A stretch of 6,033 bases of DNA from Phycisphaeraceae bacterium (GCA_028281485.1 JANQJT010000121.1:1-6033); one strand, 5' to 3'; positions 1-6,033 are shown, counted from the stretch's first letter. The notes: a model not told the origin generated them from the sequence alone. Program-made: numbers and translations.

Positions 1-1
1 C

Positions 2-826
2 ACCTACAACCCCGAGCACTTCGACGTCACGCTGACCTGCGGTTACCCGTTTTGCAATTGGCTGCTGTCTCGCGCCGGCCGACGCGACTCGCGTCCCGCG
101 CACGTGTTCGTCTGTCAGAACGGCGACTGGCCCGCACACAACGACCAAAGCGAGTTTCGCTTCTTCCGATGTGACCGGCTCGTCTGTCTCACCGGCGAGC
201 AGGCCGACCGCAACCGCGACCGATGGCACACCACCGTCATCCCCAACGGCGTCGATCCCGTCGCCTTCACGCCCGGCCTCGCCGAACGCGCCTTGCTCGG
301 CGTCCCCGCCGATGTTCCCCTCGTCCTCACCGTCGCGGCACTGATCGAATCCAAGCGCGTCGACCGCGCCATCGAAGCCGTCGCACAACTGCCCGACGCG
401 CACCACCTGGTCATCGGTGACGGCCCGCAACGCGACCGCATCGACGCGCTCGGTTGCGACCTGCTCGGCCAACGCTACACACGCACCACGCTCCCGCGCG
501 AGCACATGCAAAACGCCTACCGCGCCGCCGACACCCTGCTCCACGCCAGCATGGACGAACCGTTCGGCATCATCTACCTCGAGGCCCTCGCCTGCGGCCT
601 GCCCGTCGTCGCACACGATCGCCCCGACACGCGCGACATCCTCGGCTCCTTCGGCTTCCCCGTCGACACACAGAACCTCAACGCCACCGCTGAAACGCTC
701 AGGCGCGCCCTGGCTCACTCGCAAGACCCCGCCGCCGCCAACGCCTATGTGGACGCTCACTATAGCTGGGACACCGTCGCCGATCGCTACGCCGACCTGT
801 TCCAATCGATGAAAGCTGCGCAATGA
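2..826 (+). CDS. GT4-family glycosyltransferase, 5'-partial (C-terminal about 274 residues)
   Basis: Cytoplasmic or membrane-associated GT-B-fold glycosyltransferase that would transfer a sugar from a nucleotide-sugar donor during polysaccharide assembly. The reading frame is open to the left edge, so the N-terminus lies outside; a GTG at 104 is in frame, but coherent protein sequence (YNPEHFDVTLTCGYPF) precedes it, so that GTG is not the start. Visible in order: the end of the N-terminal acceptor domain (VFVCQNGDWP), the linker IPNGVD at about 239-256, the donor-domain strand VLTVAALIESKR with a basic SKR (Lys codon 353) expected to contact donor phosphate, the GDGP turn at about 416-427, and the E-x7-E motif EPFGIIYLE (Glu codons at 557 and 581) followed by ALACGLPVVAHD. 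These are hallmark GT4 (Glycos_transf_1) features. The stop overlaps the next start as ATGA. Donor and acceptor sugars cannot be read from the sequence. Family call secure; exact role unknown. Confidence 0.93.
   Translation, partial: TYNPEHFDVTLTCGYPFCNWLLSRAGRRDSRPAHVFVCQNGDWPAHNDQSEFRFFRCDRLVCLTGEQADRNRDRWHTTVIPNGVDPVAFTPGLAERALLGVPADVPLVLTVAALIESKRVDRAIEAVAQLPDAHHLVIGDGPQRDRIDALGCDLLGQRYTRTTLPREHMQNAYRAADTLLHASMDEPFGIIYLEALACGLPVVAHDRPDTRDILGSFGFPVDTQNLNATAETLRRALAHSQDPAAANAYVDAHYSWDTVADRYADLFQSMKAAQ
823..826 (+). promoter_or_regulatory. ATGA stop-start overlap (translational coupling)
   Basis: The ATG of the FkbM methyltransferase shares bases with the TGA of the upstream GT4 gene (ATG 823-825, TGA 824-826). 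No good ribosome binding site lies just upstream, so re-initiation by the terminating ribosome is the likely way this gene is translated. The coupling mechanism is inference; the overlap is seen directly. Confidence 0.85.
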
Positions 827-1557
827 TCAAGCGTCGCATCAAACACGCCCTCGAACGCCTCACCGGCTTGTCGATCAACCCCACGCTCACGCGCGGCGCC
901 AACCTGCTCTACGACCTGGACTACTACCTGCCCACGCATCCGTTCAAGACCCTCTTCGACGTGGGCGGCAACATCGGCCAGACCGCCGTCCCCCTAGCCA
1001 AACGCTTCCCGGACGCCACCATCCACAGCTTCGAACCCGTCAGCCACGCCTTCAAACAACTCTCCGACGCCGTCGCGCGTTTCCCCAACGTCACCTGTCA
1101 CAACATCGCCCTCGGCGCTAGCGCGGGCGAGGCCACCATCGCCGTCGACGCGTTCTCCTCTCGCAGCACCATCCGGGCCCAGCCCGCCGCCGACGAAACC
1201 CAACACACCGAGACCGTCCGCATCGACACCCTCGAAGCGATCGCGCAATCACTGAACACCACACAGATCGACCTGCTCAAGATCGACACCGAGGGTTGCG
1301 ATCTGGACGTGCTCAAGGGCGGCCAAACCCTGCTCTCCGAGCAGCGTGTCTGCATGATCGAGGTCGAGTGCGCCATGAACCCCGAGAACACCCTCCACGT
1401 GCCCTGGCACAGCTTCACCGAATACCTCCAGCCGCTCGGCTACCGCCTGTTCGGCATCTACGAACAGAAACACGAGTGGCCCGCGCACAAACCCAACCTC
1501 CGCCGCGCCAATCTCGCGTTCATGTCCGGCAGCATGATTGACCGCTACTTCTGCTAA
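823..1557 (+). CDS. FkbM-family SAM-dependent methyltransferase
   Basis: Predicted class I methyltransferase of 244 residues, a normal length for the FkbM family, whose members O-methylate hydroxyl groups on sugars, polyketides and related molecules. The SAM-binding motif I is FDVGGNIGQT (residues 45-54), followed by the acidic strand end SFEP (69-72) expected to bind the SAM ribose. The family-typical block LLKIDTEGCDLDVLKGG spans residues 151-167, and a C-terminal strand region MIEVE follows at 178-182. No signal peptide or membrane segment is seen, so it should be cytoplasmic. The ATG at 823 is chosen because it makes an ATGA overlap with the stop of the upstream glycosyltransferase and leads directly into a basic N-terminal helix; no clear Shine-Dalgarno sequence precedes it, which fits translational coupling. 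In this context a methylated sugar residue, or methylation of a chain end, is the likely role. The target position is not deducible. Confidence 0.92.
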   Translation: MIKRRIKHALERLTGLSINPTLTRGANLLYDLDYYLPTHPFKTLFDVGGNIGQTAVPLAKRFPDATIHSFEPVSHAFKQLSDAVARFPNVTCHNIALGASAGEATIAVDAFSSRSTIRAQPAADETQHTETVRIDTLEAIAQSLNTTQIDLLKIDTEGCDLDVLKGGQTLLSEQRVCMIEVECAMNPENTLHVPWHSFTEYLQPLGYRLFGIYEQKHEWPAHKPNLRRANLAFMSGSMIDRYFC

Positions 1558-1568
1558 CACGTTCCCAC

Positions 1569-1573
1569 AAGAG
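1569..1573 (+). promoter_or_regulatory. Shine-Dalgarno-like AAGAG before the first GT2 gene
   Basis: AAGAG lies 8 nt before the ATG at 1582, inside the only sizeable intergenic gap of the window (24 nt, 1558-1581). The spacing suits a ribosome binding site, but the match to AGGAGG is partial. Most other starts here lack even this. Nothing resembling a promoter or terminator fits in the same gap. Confidence 0.4.
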
Positions 1574-1581
1574 CCGTTGAA

Positions 1582-2523
1582 ATGAACCACACCCCCATCC
1601 GCGTACTCATCCCCACCTGCGGCCGATGCGAGCTGCTCGACAAGACGCTCGCCTCGCTCGCCGCCCACGAGATGCCGCCCGGCTACGTCGAGACCGTCGT
1701 CATCGAGAACGGCACGCAATACGAGTCGAAAGACATCGTCGAGCCCTACACCGACAAGCTCAACCTCCGCTACATCTGCGTCGCCGAGGGCAACAAGAGC
1801 GCCGCGCTCAACGCCGCCATGGAATCCATCGACGACGGCGTCGTCATCTTCCTCGACGACGATGTCCGCTTCGACTGCCCCCTCGTCAGCCACTACGCCC
1901 AGGCCATCGCCGAGCACGACGGCGGTTGCTACTACGGCGGTCCCATCTCCGCCGAGTTCGAAACCGATCCCGAACCGTGGGTCCTCGACTACCTGCCCAA
2001 CAGCTCCAAGGGATGGGAGCTGCCCGAAGACGACGGCACCGGCGACGTCACCTGGGAATACATCGGTAGCAACTGGGCCGCCTGGGCGCAAGACATCAAG
2101 AAGACCAACGGCTTCGATCCGCTCCGCGGCCCCGGCGCACGCACCGGCTCCACCGGACAGGAAACCCAGATGCAGCGCCACCTCCGCGCCGTCGGCTGCA
2201 ACCGCAAACACGTCCCCGACGCCCGCGTCTGGCACTTCGTCCCCACCCACGTTGCCACGCCCCAGTGGATCCTCAAACGCGTCGTCCGACACGGCATCGC
2301 CGAGGGCATCGACGCCTTCGAGTACCGCACCAGGCCGTTCCCCCTCGTGTGGATCGTCCTCCTGCTTCGCTGGTGCAAGAGCGTCTTCCACCTGGCCACG
2401 ACGCGCTTCGCTTCGTACCCGCCGCGCCGCTTCAGCGGCCGATACTGGTACCGCCGCGCCTGCGGCCGCGTCCTCGGCGGTTGGCGCGCCATGAACAAGA
2501 AGGCCTACCTCCCCCAGCAGTAA
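1582..2523 (+). CDS. GT2-family glycosyltransferase
   Basis: GT-A-fold glycosyltransferase of 313 residues, expected to use a nucleotide-diphospho sugar and a divalent metal. It opens with the usual first strand VRVLIPT-like (here IRVLIPTCGR, residues 6-15), then a second strand VETVVIENG (36-44). GNKSAALNAAM (70-80) is the family's nucleotide-pocket helix, and the metal-binding acidic triplet is in VIFLDDDVRFD (DDD at 92-94). Further on, GSNWAAWAQDI (162-172) stands where many relatives have a GxNxAF-type segment. GQETQMQRHL (192-201) is the probable equivalent of the catalytic ED-type region, with Glu194 the candidate base. VWHFVPTH (216-223) and a basic C-terminus follow. One hydrophobic stretch (about 252-263) could be a membrane-contact helix. 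The start is the first ATG after the gap, backed by a weak AAGAG. Only 5 nt separate its stop from the next ATG. Substrate unknown. Confidence 0.92.
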   Translation: MNHTPIRVLIPTCGRCELLDKTLASLAAHEMPPGYVETVVIENGTQYESKDIVEPYTDKLNLRYICVAEGNKSAALNAAMESIDDGVVIFLDDDVRFDCPLVSHYAQAIAEHDGGCYYGGPISAEFETDPEPWVLDYLPNSSKGWELPEDDGTGDVTWEYIGSNWAAWAQDIKKTNGFDPLRGPGARTGSTGQETQMQRHLRAVGCNRKHVPDARVWHFVPTHVATPQWILKRVVRHGIAEGIDAFEYRTRPFPLVWIVLLLRWCKSVFHLATTRFASYPPRRFSGRYWYRRACGRVLGGWRAMNKKAYLPQQ

Positions 2524-2528
2524 ACACC

Positions 2529-3485
2529 ATGCGATTCCACGGCCTCATGCTAGTCCGCGACGAAGACGACATCGTCGGCCAGTGCCTCGAGCACCTGCTG
2601 ACCTGGTGCGACAACATCTTCGTCCTCGACACCGGCTCGACCGATACCACGTGGGACATCGTGCAGGACTACGCGCGCCGCGACCGGCGCGTCGTTCCCT
2701 TCAAAAAACAACGCCTCAAGTTCTCGCTCGGACTGCGCGGTTGGATGCTCGAACACTACCGCGACCGCATCGAAGACGGCGACTGGCTCGTCCGACTCGA
2801 CGCCGACGAGTTCTACCACCTGCACCCGCCCGACTTCGTCCACGAAAAGCTCCGCCCCTGGGAGACGCGCGTCGACCTGCGCTGCTACTACTTCCGCCTG
2901 ACCGACCGGGAGGTGGCCGCGTGGGAGCGCGGCGAAGAGACCACCGCCGACCGCTCGCGCCCCATCACCGATCGGCGCCGCTGGTATCAACTCGACAAGT
3001 GGGGCGAGGGACGCATGTTCAGGTATCGCCGCTCGATGAAGTGGCCCCCCTGGTGCAGCACGCCCCTGCTCGGCGGCCTCACCGCTCAACACCCCATGCC
3101 CATCCGCCACTACCCCCACCGCGATCCCGAACAGATGATCAAACGCTACCGCCTGCGCGCCGAACAAAAGAAGTTCCGCGACCACGAGGGCTTCCACTGG
3201 CACGTCGACGACTGGCGCAGCGAGATCGTCTCCGTCACCGGCGACTCGCCCACCGACAACAGCGTCACCTCCACCGTCCACATCCTCGGCGATCTCACCC
3301 GCTGGGAGCCCGACCGACCCCTGCCCCTCATGTCCGCCGCCGCGCACCAGACCGGCCTCAAGGCGCTCGGCAAGCAAATTGCCTACCGCTCCTGCATCCG
3401 CCTGCTCGATCGCTTCCAAACCAAATACCCCGTCGGTTACGAACCCGAAACCATGCAAGAGACACAAGCTGTTGCCGAAGGATAA
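2529..3485 (+). CDS. GT2-like glycosyltransferase (DTGSTD / DAD type)
   Basis: Predicted GT-A-fold transferase of 318 residues, resembling the Glyco_tranf_2_4 subgroup. The N-terminus FHGLMLVRDEDDIVGQCLEH (residues 3-22) leads to NIFVLDTGSTDTT (29-41), then DWLVRLDADEFYHL (85-98) carries the DAD metal motif at 91-93. IRHYPHRDPEQMIKRYRLR (192-210) is a His/Arg-rich segment commonly seen late in this subgroup. No membrane segment or signal peptide is evident. The frame stays open upstream to an ATG at 2265, but that 88-residue extension lies within the preceding gene and is Arg/Pro-rich shadow sequence. The ATG at 2529, 5 nt after the preceding stop, begins directly at the conserved first strand and is preferred. 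No Shine-Dalgarno sequence is visible, so coupled translation is likely. The last 14 nt overlap the probable start of the next gene. Sugar specificity is unknown. Confidence 0.9.
   Translation: MRFHGLMLVRDEDDIVGQCLEHLLTWCDNIFVLDTGSTDTTWDIVQDYARRDRRVVPFKKQRLKFSLGLRGWMLEHYRDRIEDGDWLVRLDADEFYHLHPPDFVHEKLRPWETRVDLRCYYFRLTDREVAAWERGEETTADRSRPITDRRRWYQLDKWGEGRMFRYRRSMKWPPWCSTPLLGGLTAQHPMPIRHYPHRDPEQMIKRYRLRAEQKKFRDHEGFHWHVDDWRSEIVSVTGDSPTDNSVTSTVHILGDLTRWEPDRPLPLMSAAAHQTGLKALGKQIAYRSCIRLLDRFQTKYPVGYEPETMQETQAVAEG
3457..3461 (+). promoter_or_regulatory. Shine-Dalgarno-like AAGAG before the TTG start of the third GT2
   Basis: AAGAG sits inside the end of the preceding gene, 10 nt before the TTG at 3472 (7 nt before an in-frame CTG at 3469). 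The same pentamer precedes the GT2 gene starting at 1582. It supports a start near 3472 over the alternative TTG at 3379, but it is short enough to occur by chance. Confidence 0.35.
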
Positions 3486-4467
3486 CCACAACATCGGCAT
3501 CGTCGTCATCGGTCGCAACGAGGGCGAGCGCCTGATCGCCTGCTTCGACTCGATCGCGCCGCACGCGGAGCGCACCGTCTACGTCGACTCCGGTTCCACC
3601 GATGACTCCGTCGCCGAAGCCGAGCGGCGCAACATCACCGTTGTCTCGCTCGACCTGTCTCAGCCCTTCACCGCCGCCCGCGCACGCAACGTCGGCTACC
3701 AGAAACTCGTCACGCTCCACCCCGAAACCGACTACGTCCAGTTCGTCGACGGCGACTGCGCCGTCGATGCCGACTGGATCACCACCGCCGCAGCCCATCT
3801 GGAATCCCACGACACACTCGCCGTGGTCTGCGGCCGACGCCGCGAGATTCACCCCGACGCCTCGGTCTACAACCGCCTCTGTGACATCGAGTGGGACACA
3901 CCCGTCGGCCCCGCCAACGCCTGCGGCGGCGACGCGATGTTCCGCCGCACCGCCTTCGACGCCGTCGAAGGCTACAACCCCGATCTCATCGCCGGCGAAG
4001 AGCCCGAGCTCTGCTTCCGCATGCGCCAGCGCGACTGGCAGATCGAACGCATCGACGCCGAGATGACACGACACGACGCGGCGATGACATCGTTCGCCCA
4101 GTGGTTCCGTCGCCACCGCCGGGCCGGACACGCCTACGCCGAGGGCGGCGCGCTGCACGGCAACAGCCCCGAACGCTACTGCTTCCGCGAAGTGCAGAGC
4201 ATCGTCTTCTGGGCGTTCGCGCTCCCCGTCGCGCTGATCGTTCTCGCCGTCTTCCTCGACCCACTCGCGCTGTTCGCCTTCGCGATCTACCCCATGATGA
4301 TGGGCAAGATCGCGCTGGGACAGATGCGCCGCGGTCGATCGCGCTACGAGGCGCTGCTCTACGGCGCAAGCTGCATGAAAGCCAAGTTCCCCCAGGCCCT
4401 GGGCTTGCTCCAGTTCTCCATCGCGCGGCTGCGCGGCCGACGCAACACCATCATCGAGTACAAGTAA
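3472..4467 (+). CDS. GT2-family glycosyltransferase with C-terminal membrane segments
   Basis: GT-A glycosyltransferase, 331 residues from the TTG at 3472. Seen in order: first strand IGIVVIGRNEGERL (8-21), TVYVDSGSTDDS (35-46), the region FTAARARNVGY (66-76), the metal motif FVDGDCAVDADW (DGD at 93-95), an acceptor/catalytic block GGDAMFRR (152-159) and GEEPELCFRMR (175-185) with the probable base among its acidic residues. An aromatic/Arg segment AQWFRRHRRAGHAYAEG (209-225) follows. Two hydrophobic helices (about 243-262 and 265-281) should anchor it to the inner membrane with the catalytic domain cytoplasmic. No ATG lies in frame near the conserved N-terminus. An upstream TTG at 3379 would add 31 residues of low-complexity shadow inside the previous gene, so 3472 is preferred, giving a 14-nt overlap. 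CTG at 3469 is a less likely alternative. Product family sure; start moderately sure. Confidence 0.9.
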   Translation: MPKDNHNIGIVVIGRNEGERLIACFDSIAPHAERTVYVDSGSTDDSVAEAERRNITVVSLDLSQPFTAARARNVGYQKLVTLHPETDYVQFVDGDCAVDADWITTAAAHLESHDTLAVVCGRRREIHPDASVYNRLCDIEWDTPVGPANACGGDAMFRRTAFDAVEGYNPDLIAGEEPELCFRMRQRDWQIERIDAEMTRHDAAMTSFAQWFRRHRRAGHAYAEGGALHGNSPERYCFREVQSIVFWAFALPVALIVLAVFLDPLALFAFAIYPMMMGKIALGQMRRGRSRYEALLYGASCMKAKFPQALGLLQFSIARLRGRRNTIIEYK

Positions 4468-4470
4468 CCC

Positions 4471-5715
4471 GTGTCACTCTCTCGAAAATCATGTCGCGCT
4501 GAATGGCTCATCGTCGTGCTGGCGCTGGCGCTGCGCATCGCCTGGGCGATCTGGATTCCCATCCAGCCCGCCTCCGACAGCACCGCCTACATCGAGGGCG
4601 CACGCTCCATCGCGGCGGGCGACGGCTACGCCTTCGCCTCCGGTGTCCACACCGCCTACTGGCCCGTCGGCACCAGCGCCCTCTACGCCCTCCCGTTCAT
4701 CGTTGACGACGGCTACACCGCCGCGGCCGTCCTCAACGTCATCCTCGGTACTGTCCTCGTCGCGCTCACGATGATCGTTGCCCGGCAGTGGTTCGATCGT
4801 CCCGCCTCGCTCGTCGCCGGCCTGCTCACCGCGCTCTGGCCGCTCGGCATCCAGTTCTCCACACTCATCGCCAGCGAGACCCCCTACCTCGTCGCCACGC
4901 TCGCGGGCATCGCGCTGTGGCAGTGGCGCACCAGGCCCTGCATCATGCGCATCGGCCTCGCGGCGATCGCCTTCGCCCTCGCCGCCTACATCAGGCCCAC
5001 CGCGCTGCTCATCCCCGTCGTCCTCGCCGTCGGTGACGTCGTCCACACCCGCCGCCTCGTCGGCCCCGCGCTGCACGCCGGCGTCGCGCTGCTCATCATC
5101 GCCGCCGCCGTCACCCCCTGGTCCATCCGCAACACCCAGCTGTTCGGCCAGTTCACCCTCATCTCCACCAACGGCGGCGCCAACCTCTGGATGGGTAACA
5201 ACCCCGATGCGCTCGGCCACTACATGCCCCTGCCCGACGAACCCGAACTGAAAGCCATGAACGAGGCCCAGCGCGACAAGGAACTCGCCGCGCGCGCCAA
5301 ACAATTCATCCGCGACAACCCCGCCCGCTTCGCCAGGCTCTTCCTCGTCAAGCAGCGCATCACGCACGACCGCGAAACCATCGGCGTCGCCTGGAACGAG
5401 CCGGCCCTGACCGAGCGCACCAGCCCGACCGTCTTCAAGCTCATCAAGTGGGGCGGTCAGCTGTACTGGTTATTGCTGCTGGCCGGCGGCATAATCGGCG
5501 CGGCGCTGCTCATCCTCCGCGCGCCGCTGAAAGGGATCACGCACCCCGCCGTTGCCAACTGGGGCTACTACGCCCTGATCTACGGCATCACCGTCGCGCA
5601 GGACCGCTACCACATGGCCTTCTCACCGATGATCATCGCCCTGGCCGCGTTCGCTATGGCGCGCCTCTGGGCCCGCAAGCAGGACACCCCACCCACGCCC
5701 GAGCCCGCCTCATGA
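4471..5715 (+). CDS. Polytopic GT-C membrane glycosyltransferase (GT39/ArnT-like)
   Basis: Integral membrane protein of 414 residues resembling bacterial GT39/ArnT-type transferases, which use polyprenyl-phosphate sugars on the outer face of the inner membrane. The first membrane helix is at about 11-30, followed by a short loop with Asp36 (SDSTAYIEGARSIAAGDGYA, 35-54), in the position of the catalytic acid of GT-C enzymes. AYWPVGTSALYA (62-73) recalls the family's YxPPGxP-like motif. Further hydrophobic helices lie near 82-104, 112-130, 137-152, 160-189, 202-217, 331-349, 364-376 and 382-400. A hydrophilic section of about 110 residues (221-330), beginning ISTNGGANLWMGNNPDA (231-247), should be extracytoplasmic. 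DRYHMAFSP (378-386) is the usual late motif. The start is GTG at 4471, 3 nt after the upstream stop, giving a basic leader before helix 1. The stop overlaps the next start. Whether it modifies the polysaccharide, a lipid or a protein is not determinable. Confidence 0.87.
   Translation: MSLSRKSCRAEWLIVVLALALRIAWAIWIPIQPASDSTAYIEGARSIAAGDGYAFASGVHTAYWPVGTSALYALPFIVDDGYTAAAVLNVILGTVLVALTMIVARQWFDRPASLVAGLLTALWPLGIQFSTLIASETPYLVATLAGIALWQWRTRPCIMRIGLAAIAFALAAYIRPTALLIPVVLAVGDVVHTRRLVGPALHAGVALLIIAAAVTPWSIRNTQLFGQFTLISTNGGANLWMGNNPDALGHYMPLPDEPELKAMNEAQRDKELAARAKQFIRDNPARFARLFLVKQRITHDRETIGVAWNEPALTERTSPTVFKLIKWGGQLYWLLLLAGGIIGAALLILRAPLKGITHPAVANWGYYALIYGITVAQDRYHMAFSPMIIALAAFAMARLWARKQDTPPTPEPAS
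5712..5715 (+). promoter_or_regulatory. ATGA stop-start overlap (translational coupling)
   Basis: The ATG of the final gene (5712-5714) overlaps the TGA of the GT-C gene (5713-5715). No Shine-Dalgarno-like sequence is evident upstream in this C-rich stretch, so coupled re-initiation is the likely mode. It repeats the arrangement at 823-826. Confidence 0.85.
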
Positions 5716-6033
5716 AGATCGCCTACCTCATCAACCAGTACCCGCTGATTTCGCACACGTTCATCCGTCGTGAGATCCAGGCCCTCGAAGCGATCGGCAC
5801 CGAGGTTGTGCGCGTCTCCATTCGGCCCGGCGACGTGCTCGACGCCGCCGACCAGCCCGAATCACAAAAGACACGCACGCTCCTCTCCGTTGGCGCACTC
5901 GGTCTTTTGCTCGGCACACTCGCGGCGCTCGTCGCCAAACCCCTCGGCTTCTGCCGCGTCTTGGGTGCCGCCTTACGCTGCGGCTTCAAGTCACACCGCG
6001 GCGTCCTCCGACACCTCGTCTACCTCGCCGAAG
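5712..6033 (+). CDS. WcaL-like GT4 glycosyltransferase, 3'-partial (first 107 residues)
   Basis: Only the N-terminal acceptor domain is present; the frame is still open at the right edge and the full protein would be expected to be near 400 residues. The opening MKIAYLINQYPLISHTFIRR followed by EIQALEAIG matches the start typical of exopolysaccharide GT4 enzymes of the WcaL/AmsK kind (colanic acid or amylovoran-like biosynthesis): first beta-strand, then the acceptor-side loop with Ser-His-Thr-Phe and a helix. A second strand EVVRVSIRP (31-39) and a hydrophobic helical stretch (about 58-80, LLSVGALGLLLGTLAALVAK) follow. That stretch occurs in relatives and probably forms part of the membrane-facing acceptor domain rather than a true transmembrane span. 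The ATG overlaps the stop of the GT-C gene. The C-terminal E-x7-E donor motif lies outside the window, so intactness cannot be judged. The WcaL likeness is recognition of the N-terminus only; the symbol is not assigned. Confidence 0.85.
   Translation, partial: MKIAYLINQYPLISHTFIRREIQALEAIGTEVVRVSIRPGDVLDAADQPESQKTRTLLSVGALGLLLGTLAALVAKPLGFCRVLGAALRCGFKSHRGVLRHLVYLAE

Noticed and set aside
104..106. GTG as start of the first gene
   Set aside because: The same frame continues upstream to the left edge with sensible GT4-like sequence, so the gene is truncated by the window rather than starting here.
1558..1581. Possible internal promoter in the 24-nt gap
   Set aside because: Too short for a promoter with its leader and no -10/-35-like pair is visible; only a weak ribosome binding site is supported.
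1249..2391. 380-residue open frame on the minus strand
   Set aside because: It is antisense to the FkbM and first GT2 genes, is dominated by Gly/Val/Ala/Asp/Glu, has no recognisable domain, and is what high GC at third positions yields in the mirrored frame.
2265..2528. Upstream extension of the second GT2 gene
   Set aside because: The added 88 residues are Arg/Pro-rich, lie wholly within the preceding gene, and the conserved N-terminus begins right at ATG 2529.
2671..2693. GC-rich inverted repeat that could fold as a hairpin
   Set aside because: It lies within a coding region, has short arms and no T-run, and such matches are expected by chance in GC-rich DNA.
2550..3575. 341-residue open frame on the minus strand
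   Set aside because: Same antisense shadow effect opposite the second GT2 gene; Val/Gly/Ala/Glu-rich with no motif.
3358..4158. 266-residue open frame on the minus strand
   Set aside because: Mirror of the third GT2 gene; composition-driven, no domain or plausible ribosome binding site.
705..5337. Scattered AGG arginine codons, each after a C, in otherwise CGC/CGT/CGA-rich genes
   Set aside because: A handful of cases spread over several genes (for example near 705, 2331, 3018, 4932, 4992 and 5335); too few to support site avoidance or horizontal transfer, and CCGG occurs elsewhere.
4489..5367. 292-residue Gly/Asp/Glu-rich open frame on the minus strand
   Set aside because: Mirror of the GT-C membrane gene; the acidic low-complexity composition reflects antisense reading of Ala/Leu/Val/Ile codons.

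Overview
This window is a compact, single-strand (+) block of seven genes for building and modifying a surface or secreted polysaccharide. Six of the seven are glycosyltransferases of different folds and one is an FkbM-type methyltransferase. The first gene is cut by the left edge and the last by the right edge. Essentially every base is coding: the largest gap is 24 bp, and no promoter, terminator, RNA gene, mobile element, CRISPR array or long repeat is visible. The cluster therefore looks like an internal piece of a longer operon.

Layout: (1) 2-826, C-terminal part of a GT4 (GT-B fold) glycosyltransferase; (2) 823-1557, FkbM-family SAM-dependent methyltransferase, coupled to gene 1 by an ATGA overlap; (3) 1582-2523, GT2 (GT-A fold) glycosyltransferase; (4) 2529-3485, a GT2-like glycosyltransferase of the type opening with a 'VRDEDDI' and 'DTGSTD' signature; (5) 3472-4467, a further GT2 glycosyltransferase with two C-terminal membrane segments, probably starting at a TTG inside the end of gene 4; (6) 4471-5715, a polytopic GT-C membrane glycosyltransferase (GT39/ArnT-like), starting at GTG; (7) 5712-6033, N-terminus of a WcaL-like GT4 glycosyltransferase, coupled to gene 6 by a second ATGA overlap.

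How they may work together (inference): the GT4 and GT2 enzymes would add sugars one by one to a growing lipid-linked oligosaccharide at the cytoplasmic face. The FkbM enzyme would methylate a hydroxyl on a sugar or precursor. The GT-C enzyme would transfer a sugar from a polyprenyl-phosphate donor on the outer face of the membrane. The initiating transferase, flippase (Wzx), polymerase (Wzy) and export genes are not here and would be expected in the flanks.

Organism: the DNA is GC-rich (roughly two thirds GC by eye) with strong C/G preference at third codon positions. Recognisable Shine-Dalgarno sequences are few, and GTG and probably TTG starts occur. The mix of EPS glycosyltransferases would fit a GC-rich environmental bacterium, and Planctomycetota (perhaps Phycisphaerae) is my best guess. 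That assignment is an impression from protein style and is not proven. I see no sign of a wholly new system. The points of interest are gene architecture, start choice and an unusually diverse run of transferases.
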